Shown here: piece after piece, positions 1-9,818 of the stretch | Layout: each line of letters begins with the position of its first letter | Numbering within the stretch: position 1 is the stretch's first letter | Source of the DNA: Ichthyophonus hoferi | Taxonomy: Eukaryota; Opisthokonta; Ichthyosporea; Ichthyophonida; Ichthyophonidae | Reading direction: 5' to 3' | Length of the DNA: 17,270 nt | NCBI GenBank assembly: GCA_002751075.1 | Contig: NAOQ01000125.1 | Coordinates: 58,593-75,862, forward strand | Notes under the pieces: model-generated | What the model saw: only the letters and a program-made list of their open reading frames with translations | Database searches by the model: none | Told to the model about the DNA's origin: nothing | Made by a program: the position numbers and the translations under genes

Positions 1-139
1 AAATGGTGTAGTAAAGTTCATACGGCTCGTAGTGTGGGATGTGCTAACCAAGATAGTCATAAAATATTTTGGACAGAATCCAAATCAACCAAGCACCCAA
101 GAGGTTGAACCTTACCGTGACGAGTAATCAGCTATTTTA

Positions 140-740
140 CAGGAGCTTTGTAGATCTAACAGGACCTTACACCGTAGGCATGGGTAGATCAAAATTTTGT
201 TTGGCCATCCTGGACTAATTTTCACACTATTTGACATGATACTCAATGAAGACCAAGACCAAGACTTTTTTAATATTTATACCACTTCCAAAAAATGGTA
301 ACTGCATTTCACAATGCCACACACGCACGTGTTTAGTAATTTCAGGGAGGGCGGGAGACTGGAGAGGATTCCTGCGCCACAGTACTATGGCCAGGAGGGT
401 ATTATTCAGCAACACTTGACCCTTCATCACTTTGAACAATTAAGCATGATCAAGAGATGCGTAAGGATCTTGACGGAGCAAACGAGAACAAATCTTTACA
501 TGTCAGGATTAACCAGACAATTTTGGCCAGAGATTGTCAATGCAGCTAATTACACATTCAGCCTTTCACTCGCAACTATGCTTCAAGGCAACACGTCTTT
601 CTCAACAAGCCACAGAAAGATATGACCTTTGTTTCAGCACATGACATAGCAGCCAGGGTAATAGTCCGAAAGTCAGGCAAGTCCAAACTGGGGCCTAAGG
701 GCATTGAAAATCCTACATACCATTTAGTGTTTCAACCCTT
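140..740 (+). mobile_element. Fossil Ty1/copia retrotransposon, integrase region
   Basis: Old copia-type Pol fragment covering the integrase. Translation from about 140 gives DLTGP followed by an aspartate and FSHY, the usual start of the copia integrase core. The stretch 314-625 gives the later core, with GIIQQH, the segment around the catalytic glutamate (FEQ), RILTEQTRTNLY and QFWPEIVNAANY, all typical of this family in order and spacing. The part after about 625 resembles the integrase C-terminal region. The fragment is broken, with several interruptions, so it is inactive and looks old. No LTRs or reverse transcriptase could be recognised. The family call is secure. The outer limits are not: bases 1-139 and 741-1740 may belong to the same copy. 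Confidence 0.82.
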
Positions 741-2060
741 TACTTAGTATATTGCCGAGGCCAGCCAATCAAATTAGCCATTATTCCAAGCTAGTCATAG
801 TGTAGTAAAATTCTGATTAAGATACTTACAAGCTAGTTCTCGATTGGTTGGAATAATTCAAGGTTAGCTTTATATTTAAATGTTTATTTGAACATAAGCA
901 AACTTATCCTTAAATCAAAGACAAGGTTTCCCTTGCTTATCTCTCCTGATAATCATATCTAATATAGATATGGTTTACCCGCCTGAAATTCATACAGAAA
1001 ATTTAAGCTAATAGTTTGTGAGGAAATTTAATGTTGTTTGATAACTAGAAGCGATTATGTCTATTATGTGTGAGATTACTAAGGGTGAGAAAAATCCCAT
1101 CATTGAATTGGATGTTTCAATCCTGCTAGACAGAAGGGGGACTTCTTGGACCTCATCTCAATTATGCAGAATAAGAGTATATCTACCAGAGGCGAGACAG
1201 ATCGTTCAAAGTTACGATTTAAAGTTCTATTTTTTTTCGTCCTTCTGGTCACGAATAGAAAGGTAGAACAACAAGCAAAGTGGAAACATTTGACAGCAGA
1301 AGACTCAACTTTAAAGGCTTCCATTCACGCCAATGAGGAGAAGATTCAAATAATTACTGGAGCTGACATCAATCCAAGATAGAAGCCAACCTCAATTCCA
1401 GCAACAGACTCAGATTTAGGTTTTCATGAAAATAGTAGTACTGCCATCACTGTACAAATAGTCCACATGTTTTCCAAAATAATTCAGAGCTAAAATTGAC
1501 AACTAATCAGAGAGCACTAAATTAGGAGGACATTGGTGAATCTGGAACACAACATAGGCAGCCTGTGAATCAATCAGTTTAACTTCAGTCAATCCAGCAA
1601 TTTCTGATTCAGAGACGCCTATTGGTCTGCAAGAAAATAACAGTAGGTCAATCAGCGATCAGCTTGAAAAGCTTTCAGATTGGATTGTGGATCTGCAAAG
1701 CAACTACGTGTCTCATTAGGATGGCAAATAGATGACCATACCTTAAAAAGCCTGAGCCTTAAAAGGCTTTTTCCTAAACGCGATCTAATTGCAAGCCATA
1801 AACTATGAGAACAAAACATATTCACCAATCATGGAGGGGTTAGTAACTACGTACTTAACACAATTCTAATTAATTTAATCTACGTACTTGCTAGCTTATT
1901 TATAACAACAATTACATGGTGGGTTTTTTCCACTAGTGGACACACAAGACCTTGTCTTAGGAGGGTAATGGAGCTGGAGAAGATACCAGGAGAGGTATGG
2001 GGATAAGAACAACCCTTAAATTTAATTTAAGAAGAAATACACCAATAATAGCCATAAAAT
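741..2060. other. Region after the integrase relic; possible degraded copia hinge
   Basis: No intact gene is visible. Short plus-strand open stretches at 1057-1266, 1146-1382 and about 1590-1720 are polar and rich in Ser, Asn, Glu and Asp. The poorly conserved hinge between copia integrase and reverse transcriptase often looks like this, but no diagnostic motif was seen. Two small inverted repeats lie here. One has 10-bp arms ATTATTCCAA (780-789) and TTGGAATAAT (848-857). The other has 8-bp arms AAAAAGCC (1745-1752) and GGCTTTTT (1765-1772). Confidence 0.3.
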
Positions 2061-3001
2061 ATATACCTATAACCGTATGATCGGGGAAACAGTATTCCAA
2101 TTGTTTTGTGGCAACTTCCAAGTATGATGTTCATGGATACTATCTACCACCCAGCTTGAAGGATGTTCAATTGTGTATAAAATGCAAGGAGTAGAAAATT
2201 GCCACTTTAGTAGAGTATTATGCAACAGTAGATTATCAATGTTTCCAAACTGTTTTATGCTCATTAAACCCATCCTTACTTAGCACATGTGATTATTCAC
2301 AATAATGGACGAACTAGCGTCTTTATTTCCAATACCTTCAAAAACAACGATAATGACGTGATAAATTTTATCACCAATCTTTCTTTGTTGCTTTGATAGG
2401 TGAGCTAGGGGTATTTATGTGTAAGGTCCAGTAAACAAGTTTGAAAGGAGTATCAAGTATAGCTATCACTCCCTCTCCATCCTTTCTTGCAAATTCTTTT
2501 ACATCTACTTGATGTCTAGAAATTTTCTTCAACTATACGCGCCATAATATACGGTAAATTTGTATATTTGTAATTCACAAAGAGCTATCAGCTCAAAAAG
2601 CACCTCATTATTCATGTTTCTTAGTAGTATACCTTGACTTTATAAAATTAAGTACTAGTTCTGATCTAAACAAAGTCTTTATTATTACGGAATAATTTCT
2701 TATTACAACTGGTAAGCCACCTACAGGTCGCCAGGAGCTTCTTTGTTTATTTGTCTTACAGTCTTATTCCGTCTTACCTTCTATTGTTTCATCAGCCATT
2801 GGCGTTTATTGTAAAAACCCCATTAAAACTGTGTATTTCGTCCTAGGAAAAAAATGGTTTAACTTTTTTGTATTATGAAAGCTCAATTTCCCTTTAAAAT
2901 GTTTTCCCTTCAATGACAGGCATAAAACTTGGTTTTCCTGTTTTCTTTCCGTCTGTACAAACGGTGATTGTTCAAAAAACAATTTCTAATGTTTTGCAAG
3001 G
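2061..3001. other. AT-rich intergenic stretch
   Basis: I see no supported gene. A minus-strand open stretch at 2067-2273 has no recognised domain. TTTATT at 2803-2808 reads AATAAA on the minus strand, about 195 bp past the stop of the minus-strand small ORF at 3002-3241, so it could be that gene's polyadenylation signal. Confidence 0.4.
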
Positions 3002-3241
3002 TCATGAACGTATAATAGTCGCACAATAATAATCTCTGTGTAAGAACGCACAAACGATAATCAATCCACACAGTCTATTTTTTATGACGGGCTTTCTCTG
3101 AAGGGTGAAGCGAATAAGAATTATCACGGGTGTGTATACAATGGGCAGCATGAGACCTAGTCCAAACTGCCTCATGTTCTTTCTAAGAACACAGGGGCTC
3201 AATCCACCCACTACCGGTATTTTTCTTTTATTGTTGACCAT
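3002..3241 (-). CDS. Putative small single-pass membrane protein, 79 aa
   Basis: This is a possible small gene and I do not recognise the family. Its start lies in a favourable context, with A at -3 and G at +4 (CCAAAATGG). The first 50 or so codons are clearly richer in G+C than the surrounding DNA and use mixed third positions, as coding DNA does. The product begins MVNNKRK, continues with a basic stretch (LRKNMRQ), then has one hydrophobic segment at about residues 27-45 (FGLGLMLPIVYTPVIILI) followed by RFTLQRK. A short basic N-terminus followed by one helix is common in small mitochondrial or ER membrane proteins. The last 27 codons look more like background, so the true gene may splice out near codon 50. 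A minus-strand AATAAA lies about 195 bp beyond the stop. It has no clear functional link to its neighbours. Confidence 0.33.
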   Translation of the reverse strand: MVNNKRKIPVVGGLSPCVLRKNMRQFGLGLMLPIVYTPVIILIRFTLQRKPVIKNRLCGLIIVCAFLHRDYYCATIIRS

Positions 3242-3242
3242 T

Positions 3243-5840
3243 TTGGCGGGTCAGCCAGACTATATCCAAAAATAATATGGGTTTAATATAAAGAATATAT
3301 TTCTTAACATTGCAATATAATCTAATAAAGTAAAATAGTTTTTCTTTCTTGGATGGCCGGAGTGGTCCGCGTGGCTCTGCCTAGTTTAATTATTGCCAAT
3401 TAGCACTAATCAATTATATCAACTGTATGCCAGTCAACGTTGGATACAGGCGATAAAAAAATAGATTATGAATAAATTACGTAGTGTACTTATCAACAAA
3501 TACTAAATATGTGCCAATATAGTTTTTGTTAATAATAAAATATTTGTAATATATGCAATATTACAAAAGTATAGCAAAAAAAAAAAGGGAAAAAAAAGGA
3601 AAAACGCAACAGCGCGCGGGCACAGCTTATATTGAAACTATGCATTACTCACATCTCAGCTTAACTGCTAATTATTGAAACCAATCAACGATACATTTCT
3701 GGCTCACAGCATTTAAGTTGCGATTTTCGTTATTTTATATTCTAAACATAGTTCTTTTATGTAATACAAAGTATGAGTATGTGGTAGTTCTAGTGACATG
3801 CCCACACGCTTCGGAATCTTCAGTTGGCTTACGAATAATCGTTAGTTTCGCTGGGCTAGTGGTCAATGATGGCTAATTGATCCGATCTATTTTCAAGGCT
3901 CAGTTGTAATGGGAGAGGTTCTATAGAAGGCGCGTATACCGAATCTCCAGGTAACTGTAATAATTATACCTCTGTTTTAATTCAGAGGGAATCGATGTTT
4001 TGATCCGCTTAGATGCTAATGGAAAAATTTGCACAATGAGACTGATCAGTAAGGGATGGTATATTACGATGTAAATAATAACTATTAATACAATTTCATG
4101 TTGGTGGACAGTTCTCTGACTTCTGAACGAGCAAGATATCTGAATACTATCATATTTGAGTGCCAACGGTGAGCCAGATATTACAATAACAGTATTATGC
4201 TTATTTACACACATATATACTATCATATTGCTTAATTAAATAATCATAATCAAATGTCAAGTTTTGTGTGTGTTACGAGTGATTTTGTATTATCCGGGGG
4301 CCTTTTTTAGTTATTTCCATTTCCATTTATACTTCCCCAATCTTTAGTGTGTGTGCCAATTGCGGTTAACACCTGTATAGTTGTATTCATTATTGTAAAT
4401 GGGACCGATCGTAAAAATTGTTATTGACTAATACAACGTACGAAAGGTCACAGAGACGCCCTAGAATTTTCTTAATTTTACCTCAATACTCGAATATTAC
4501 TATGCCTTCATTTATATGACAAATTAATTAATTTTCTCCTTGTTGTAAGTGTTCACATACCAGATACTATGACACATTAATTTTGTTTTAATTCTAGCAA
4601 TTGGGATTATTTTAATTTATTAATGTAATTAACCTCTTGTGCTATCTCATTGGTTGCAAGACTCTTAGTTTCTAATTGGCGGTGTAATACTTAAATCTAG
4701 ATATTAATTTTGGCATTCTTCAGTATTAATATACTGATTGGCTCACGGCTCTAAATAGGTTTCTCATCGTAGAGCAACAAATACGTTCTTTTTTTTCTTT
4801 TTTTTCAGTAGAAAGTATTTCGTATTCAACGTAATACACGCTCTTTATGAGAGTCAAGGAAAAACTTAAGTGGTCATTCGTATAAGCATTCATTTTTTAT
4901 TATTAGAATTTTTTTTTAAAATTTAAATGCTGAACCATCTAGAGAATGAAAGTAATGCAGATTACTGGCGGTGGAAAACTATATAACGCCAACTCAGTTC
5001 ATTAGTAATGGCCGAAAAGCCCAAGGCTGAAATGCCTATGGGCAAAAACGTAAAAATAATTTAAATAAATCCTTTATTACGTATTGGTATGGACCGTCCA
5101 CTAAATACATCCTTCTGTCCGCGAGTTAGAGAAAAGTAAACTCAGGTTGTTTCCTTTTCAGGATATATATCAGTGAGTCAAGAAGTCAGCATTATTCTGC
5201 GCCAAATCTCCTCCCTCCACTAAGAAATTGTAGAAAGTTTAGTATGAGGAAGTTCCTCCATTAAATTTTAGTCAGTACTATCTGATTTTTTGAAGTTTCA
5301 TTGTTTAGCTTAATGAGGAGCCATAAGCAAGGTTTACAACAAATTTACCTGTTGAGAACGTTATTCGATTAATTAATGCAAGACTGATCATTTATTATCT
5401 GTTTGTTATCAGGATTTCGGCCAAACTATGTATTCATTCAGAATTAACAGTCTTGAAAAACAAAGCTTAATTCTTTTTAAAAAATTGGGTAATTTCTATG
5501 CCACAGATTACACTACTTAATTATCAGTCGACATGATATGTTCATATTAGCTGAATTGGAGTTCAGATCCAAAGGGCGACTCACTTGGAGGCCAAGTTTC
5601 AATTGACAGTTAATTAATGTTGGGCATATTAAGTACAGGCGAGCATTCCTGTGACCTATAGTTGTTTAGAAGGAGATATAATACTGAATTAAAGGGGGCT
5701 TTGACGTGTCCCTTTGCATACACCGAGTAAAGATATACTAGGAAATGTTTATTATTATTAAACAAATCTGAAGAATTTGTATTAGACAGGTTGCTTAAGC
5801 AATGTGTTATCTGGATCCAAAACATAAGATCTGAAATGGT
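3243..5840. other. Long AT-rich intergenic stretch with small islands
   Basis: No gene is supported. Notable items are a GC-rich patch at about 3350-3382 containing GGATGGCCGGAGTGG, which resembles the 5' half of a tRNA-Leu or tRNA-Ser; an A-rich tract at 3575-3604 followed by a CpG-rich patch (CAACAGCGCGCGGGC, 3607-3621); and a T-rich tract interrupted by C at about 4790-4806. A minus-strand open stretch at 3921-4226 has a hydrophobic run but no recognisable domain and AT-driven composition. Confidence 0.4.
5019..5043. repeat. Short GC-rich hairpin
   Basis: GCCCA and GGC pair with GCC and TGGGC around the loop TGAAAT, with one and two unpaired bases between the stem blocks. It stands out in AT-rich intergenic DNA. 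No gene or promoter is tied to it, so its role is unknown. Confidence 0.5.
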
Positions 5841-6033
5841 TTATTAGATTGTTCCAAGATCTCCACCATAGACTGTTTAATTTTGAAAGATCATCTTGGA
5901 TTGCCATTTAATACCAATAATTTGTACTAACTTTTTTTGTAGGCTAAATATGTAATAATAATTGTTAATAATATAAAATATTTACAGATATATAAAGAAA
6001 TATCTAAATTAATAAACATTCCTGTTCTAACAC
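5841..6033. repeat. Direct repeat, copy A (about 190 bp)
   Basis: First copy of a diverged direct repeat whose partner lies at 6281-6475. Shared exact blocks include CTTGGATTGCC, TTTAATACCAATAA and TATGTAATAATAATT, in the same order, with small insertions and deletions between them. Similarity may continue weakly to about 6065. The level of divergence suggests an old duplication or two copies of one dispersed element. Confidence 0.8.
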
Positions 6034-6280
6034 CCCACCTTGGCCTAGGCGAATTATTTAATCTAAGGCATAAAAATATGAGAAAGGAATATGAAAAAAA
6101 TATTAACATGGTGACTACTTAGCTGTGGGTTTGTCGTTCACTAAATAAACTATATAATTCCTGATAGCATTCAGAAGTAACTGTGATACGGTACCCATTT
6201 TTTTTTTTAAAAAAAAAATGGAAGACAGTTCACCACACTGTATGTTAAATGCTGCTGCTCGCTCTGACTTTTGCTATTGC
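6034..6280. other. Spacer between the direct repeats, with T11A10 palindrome
   Basis: About 250 bp separate the two repeat copies. It contains a nearly perfect palindrome at 6195-6221: CCA, eleven T, ten A, TGG. No gene is visible. Repeats of about 190 bp around a 250-bp middle also match the size of a terminal-repeat miniature retroelement (TRIM), but no primer-binding site or clear TG...CA ends were found, so this is only a possibility. Confidence 0.5.
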
Positions 6281-6475
6281 TTGTTATCTAGTTGCCGGAT
6301 CTCTTCCATTGGCTGATTCAATTTGAATAGATCTTGGATTGCCGTTTAATACCAATAAATTGCACCAACTATTTTCCCCACATATGTAATAATAATTACT
6401 AATATATAATATTAAATTCTTATAGCTATATAAGGAAATACCCAAGTTAATTAAATATTCTTGTTTTAATACTTA
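6281..6475. repeat. Direct repeat, copy B (about 195 bp)
   Basis: Second copy of the repeat at 5841-6033, same orientation, offset by about 440 bp. It starts TTGTTATCTAGTTGCC and runs to CTTGTTTTAATA. The match includes the GATCTC...CCAT block near its start and the ATAT(A)AGGAAATA block near its end. Some similarity may extend to about 6492. Confidence 0.8.
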
Positions 6476-7414
6476 ATGTGAATTATTAATAATTAACTTA
6501 TCACTTCACCAGCTGCTTGAGTATATCATTTTTATTCTAAATCAATCAATAAAACCAATTGAGGTCACTCTGAAACTCCAGAAAAAATACTCCGACTATT
6601 TTTAATATAAAATTCTTTCTGCTTATATGTTTAAAAAATAAAAATAAATGCCTACTTTAATAATTATCTAATGATGGATTATTTGGATTAAATAATTATC
6701 AAATGATTTCATTCAGAAATAGAATGGAGGCATTTATGACTCTGAGGCCTATTTATCAGGCCCAGGGTTCGTTCACATGGTACTGTGGTTATATTGCAAG
6801 TTATAAATGTTATAATTTAGTTCAACATATCAAGTTTGATAAGTGCAATTGTTTCCCTTGGCACATTGTCGCCGCTGCAAGACGTGGACCAATTTAAGGA
6901 GTTTATTTATTGATTTACTTATGTATTTGGCTTTTATTTATTTATAATTACTTAGCAGCCTTACATCCATTGGTTGACGTATAGTCTTACCTTGATACAT
7001 TATTTGGCACAACCACAACCTCGTGTAAATCAGTTTAGTTTGAACAATAATACACACACTTTATTTTATTTTACGGTACTAGTGACATAAGTGCTTAAAT
7101 AGGACGTTTAATTTACGATGAGACAAAGAAGTATGAAAATTTATCTCAATTACATGTATCTATAATTACCAATTGGAAGCCCCCGTCCAGATATAAACCG
7201 AGTATTAAGGAACTCTTTCTGCAATGCTGAAAGCACCGTTTTTACAAAACTCTTTGAGCTTATTTATGTAGCTGGATATTTTACTTGCAGGCATAAAATA
7301 ATATCTAGAGGAGGCCGTGAATAAAACCAAGTTGTATTAACTATACTAGGAAAAGCTAATACATTAAAGCATTTTTAAATTTAATTACAAGGAAAATATT
7401 GCTTATTCTTCTAA
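6476..7414. other. AT-rich intergenic stretch with one odd ORF
   Basis: No gene is supported. A plus-strand open stretch at 6703-6897 (64 codons) has several Cys, Trp and Tyr and is locally richer in G+C than its surroundings, ending AAARRGPI. I do not recognise it. It could be an exon of an unseen gene or a relic. No splice-site or promoter evidence settles this. Confidence 0.3.
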
Positions 7415-7489
7415 TTGTTTCATCTTACGCTTCATCTAGTCATAAGTACATCTTATATAGAGTACCAGCATACTTCTATCATCAATTAT

Positions 7490-7600
7490 GTGAGACGAAA
7501 CATTCCTAAAGGGCAAAAAGAGATTAAGGCCAGACTAGGAAGACCAAAAGGACTATCAGTCCAATGCAAACGCGCAGTTGAAGCAACTGCATCTGATTAG
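7490..7600 (+). pseudogene. Possible Tc1/mariner transposase relic (HTH linker region)
   Basis: An open stretch from 7415 to 7600 ends with YVRRNIPKGQ, then EIKARLGRPKGLS and KRAVEATASD. Tc1-type transposases carry a GRPR-like basic motif linking the two halves of their paired DNA-binding domain, followed by LS and a charged helix, and this piece has that layout. The DDE catalytic domain would follow, but nothing after the TAG at 7598-7600 resembles it, and I found no terminal inverted repeats. If the call is right, only a short N-terminal remnant is left. It could also be a chance match of a basic ORF. Confidence 0.3.
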
Positions 7601-9550
7601 CACCAATTCGTCTAGCGCACCATAACCGCTAACGAACCCTACCTATTATTATTAATTAGCACTAATTACAAATTGAAAATATAAATATATATTATTCAAG
7701 ATTCCAATTCCGTTATTACTATTTATTGATAAAACCTATTGTATTTTAGAAACCTAAGGTTAATATATTACTTTTATAAGCAAAAATCATGTCAAACCAT
7801 GGCCCCTTATATTATTATATTATTGAAAATAGTAACAATTAGCCATTATTTCCTCTCCTCTAAAACTAAATTATAACCCCCAAAAAGATCAAATGTGTTA
7901 TTAAAGCGGGAAGCAGAATAATTTTAATTTCAAGGATTTAAAGAAGCCCATAAAGAGTTGGCAAAACCATGTTTTCCTACCTCTATACTAAATCACTGAT
8001 TAACAGCTAAATAATAGCCATTTAAGGATTAGATATGATCTTATGCATTGATTGTACTAATATAACTTAGAATAGCAAAAGAAAAAGACAAACATAGAAG
8101 TAGATAATCAATGTCCTTTTAGCGTGAGTTACTGAAAAATAAAGTCCCAAAGCATTTAATTCTACAATGTTTTCAGCCACAAAATAATTTATTAACACAA
8201 AGAGTTATGCTCCAGTGTGAAATGACAATTACCAAGTAATTGTGTCACAAACCATCAAAAACATATCCTTCAGTTTGCTAATAACAATAGTTACACCAAG
8301 GACATATATATATTATGGTGATTTTAGAGGGAAAATACTTAGAAGAAAAAACACCTGGTAAGATATAACACATTCTTCACCAGTAAAGAAGAAGAGACGC
8401 TTTAATATATATGGATGAGAAAATATAAGGAGGCTCATATTCACAACGTAAAGTTTTAAAAATTCGTGATATAAGAGAGAAAAAAAAAAAGTTATATTTT
8501 CGCAGTTAATTTTTAGAGAATATTTATAAATTCCAATAGTAAGATCTGACCATAGGCAGGAGACACAAAAGCTGCTTTAAAACAGCGGTGTCAATAGTAT
8601 TTTTCTTAGGGTCTTAATTAATGTCTTAACTTAGTTGACACGGAAATACTTAGAAGAGAAAACTCGGTTTGACGTGTTAGAATTCAAATCTATACATCAA
8701 TAAATAAGCTTTCTATTCTAATTCAACATACTCAAAATCCAAAGTGTGCCACAAGCAAACCCTCAAAATGCCAAATTTAGATGTAATTTCTTATGTTGGT
8801 ATTCTTATCACAACTTTACTAAGGTCACATATACTGTAGAGGCAAACATAATGTAAAATAGATCATCATTATTGAGTCTTGAAAACTCATTGAGCAATTT
8901 TGACTGGTTTATGAAATGTTCAAGCATAATATTAACAATTAAATGTGTATATAAATAATGCACGAAAGAAAGAATCCATATAATAATGATTGACAAGGGA
9001 AGTATAAAGGATACCCTTGATGCTTTTTCAGAGCATAAAAATAAAAGCAGTCTATGGAGTGAATCTGATAAATATGTAAATTAGGGAAAATGCACTTTAT
9101 TAAAAGGTCATTTACAACTCGAGCATAGAGTCACAAATGCTATGGTACCATAGACATTATGTATTGAATCCATTCAAAGGCGATTGTAATAACATAATTG
9201 TCAAATAAAGAATATCGATTGCAATCATACTCGATTACCCAATCAGTTGAGCAGGTCGCACAACCATTGCAAGGTGTTATTTGTCAAAGATAATGTATTC
9301 AATGTCATTGGTTGTTTTTATCCATGTGGTTACTTTGATCAATCAGCAATCTTGTGTACATGAATATGCAATTGGTTTAATAATATAACGTTGTGGTCAT
9401 TTTTAATCATCGTCCTATCACCTTTTCAATCTTAAAAGTCGATTAAATAGATTAAATACAAAAAATTGACAATTTAAAAATAATAATATAATAAGTATAC
9501 AACGTTGAATAAACTTTATAGCACAATTGTACTATTCCAACTGAAGTAAA
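7601..9550. other. AT-rich intergenic stretch upstream of the main gene
   Basis: No gene, tRNA or full transposon is visible. The part nearest the gene (about 9230-9380) has several CCAAT or ATTGG pentamers (for example CCCAATCAG near 9238 and CATTGGTTG near 9306), which could be CCAAT-box sites for the downstream promoter, but such pentamers are also expected by chance. Confidence 0.4.
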
Positions 9551-9558
9551 TTGAAGAG

Positions 9559-9614
9559 GATCTGACAAAAAAAATAGGCTTATTGCAAGAAGCCTATTTG
9601 CATAAGACCAGATC
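9559..9614. repeat. Nested inverted repeat upstream of the TATA box
   Basis: Inner arms AAATAGGCTT (9572-9581) and AAGCCTATTT (9590-9599) pair perfectly over 10 bp with an 8-nt loop. Outer arms GATCTG (9559-9564) and CAGATC (9609-9614) add a second stem. The structure ends about 30 bp before the TATA box. It could be a regulatory cruciform or binding-site pair, or a small mobile-element remnant. Confidence 0.6.
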
Positions 9615-9642
9615 TTCCAATTATTTCCTCCAGTGACTACCG

Positions 9643-9674
9643 TATATAAAGGCCCTACTCAACCGAAATCAGTA
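9643..9674 (+). promoter_or_regulatory. Core promoter: TATA box plus initiator
   Basis: TATATAAA at 9643-9650 is followed by TCAGTA at 9669-9674. The initiator A (9671) lies 28 nt downstream of the first T of the TATA box, the spacing used by RNA polymerase II core promoters. This would give a 5' UTR of about 148 nt before the ATG at 9819. The arrangement is seen directly; its use is inferred. Confidence 0.6.
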
Positions 9675-9760
9675 TAACAATTTTTATTCTTTTTATTGGC
9701 ATTCCATTGTAAAAAAAACGTTTTTATATAGATTAATTGTAGATCTTCTAATTTTTTTCT

Positions 9761-9808
9761 ATGCAAACTATCATCCTGATATCTCAAAAAGATTTTCTCC
9801 ACTTATAA
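9761..9808 (+). other. Upstream ORF, 15 aa
   Basis: ATG at 9761 opens a short frame (MQTIILIS...) that ends with TAA at 9806-9808, 10 nt before the main start codon. If transcription starts near 9671, this uORF lies in the 5' UTR and could lower or condition translation of the membrane protein. Its ATG is in a weak context (T at -3). Confidence 0.4.
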
Positions 9809-9818
9809 TAGTACGGAA

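Noticed and set aside
2067-2273. Minus-strand ORF with SSWVVDS, reminiscent of the copia protease motif
   Set aside because: The G and A/S positions that define the active site are not matched and no neighbouring gag or zinc-knuckle signal is visible; too weak to call.
3921-4226. 101-codon minus-strand ORF with a hydrophobic run
   Set aside because: Composition is AT-driven, there is no recognisable domain, splice or promoter signal, and ORFs near this size are expected occasionally by chance here.
3398-7666. 13-mer AATTAGCACTAAT present at 3398-3410 and 7654-7666
   Set aside because: Flanks do not match; at this base composition a few shared 13-mers are expected by chance.
8336-8665. Shared AAATACTTAGAAGA near 8336 and 8645
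   Set aside because: Similarity does not extend beyond about 20 bp on either side, so it is not a demonstrable repeat family.
8627-8695. Possible tRNA: box A-like TAACTTAGTTG and box B-like ATTCAAATC 50-60 bp apart
   Set aside because: The acceptor arms do not pair and the T-arm is imperfect; AT-rich DNA gives such boxes easily.
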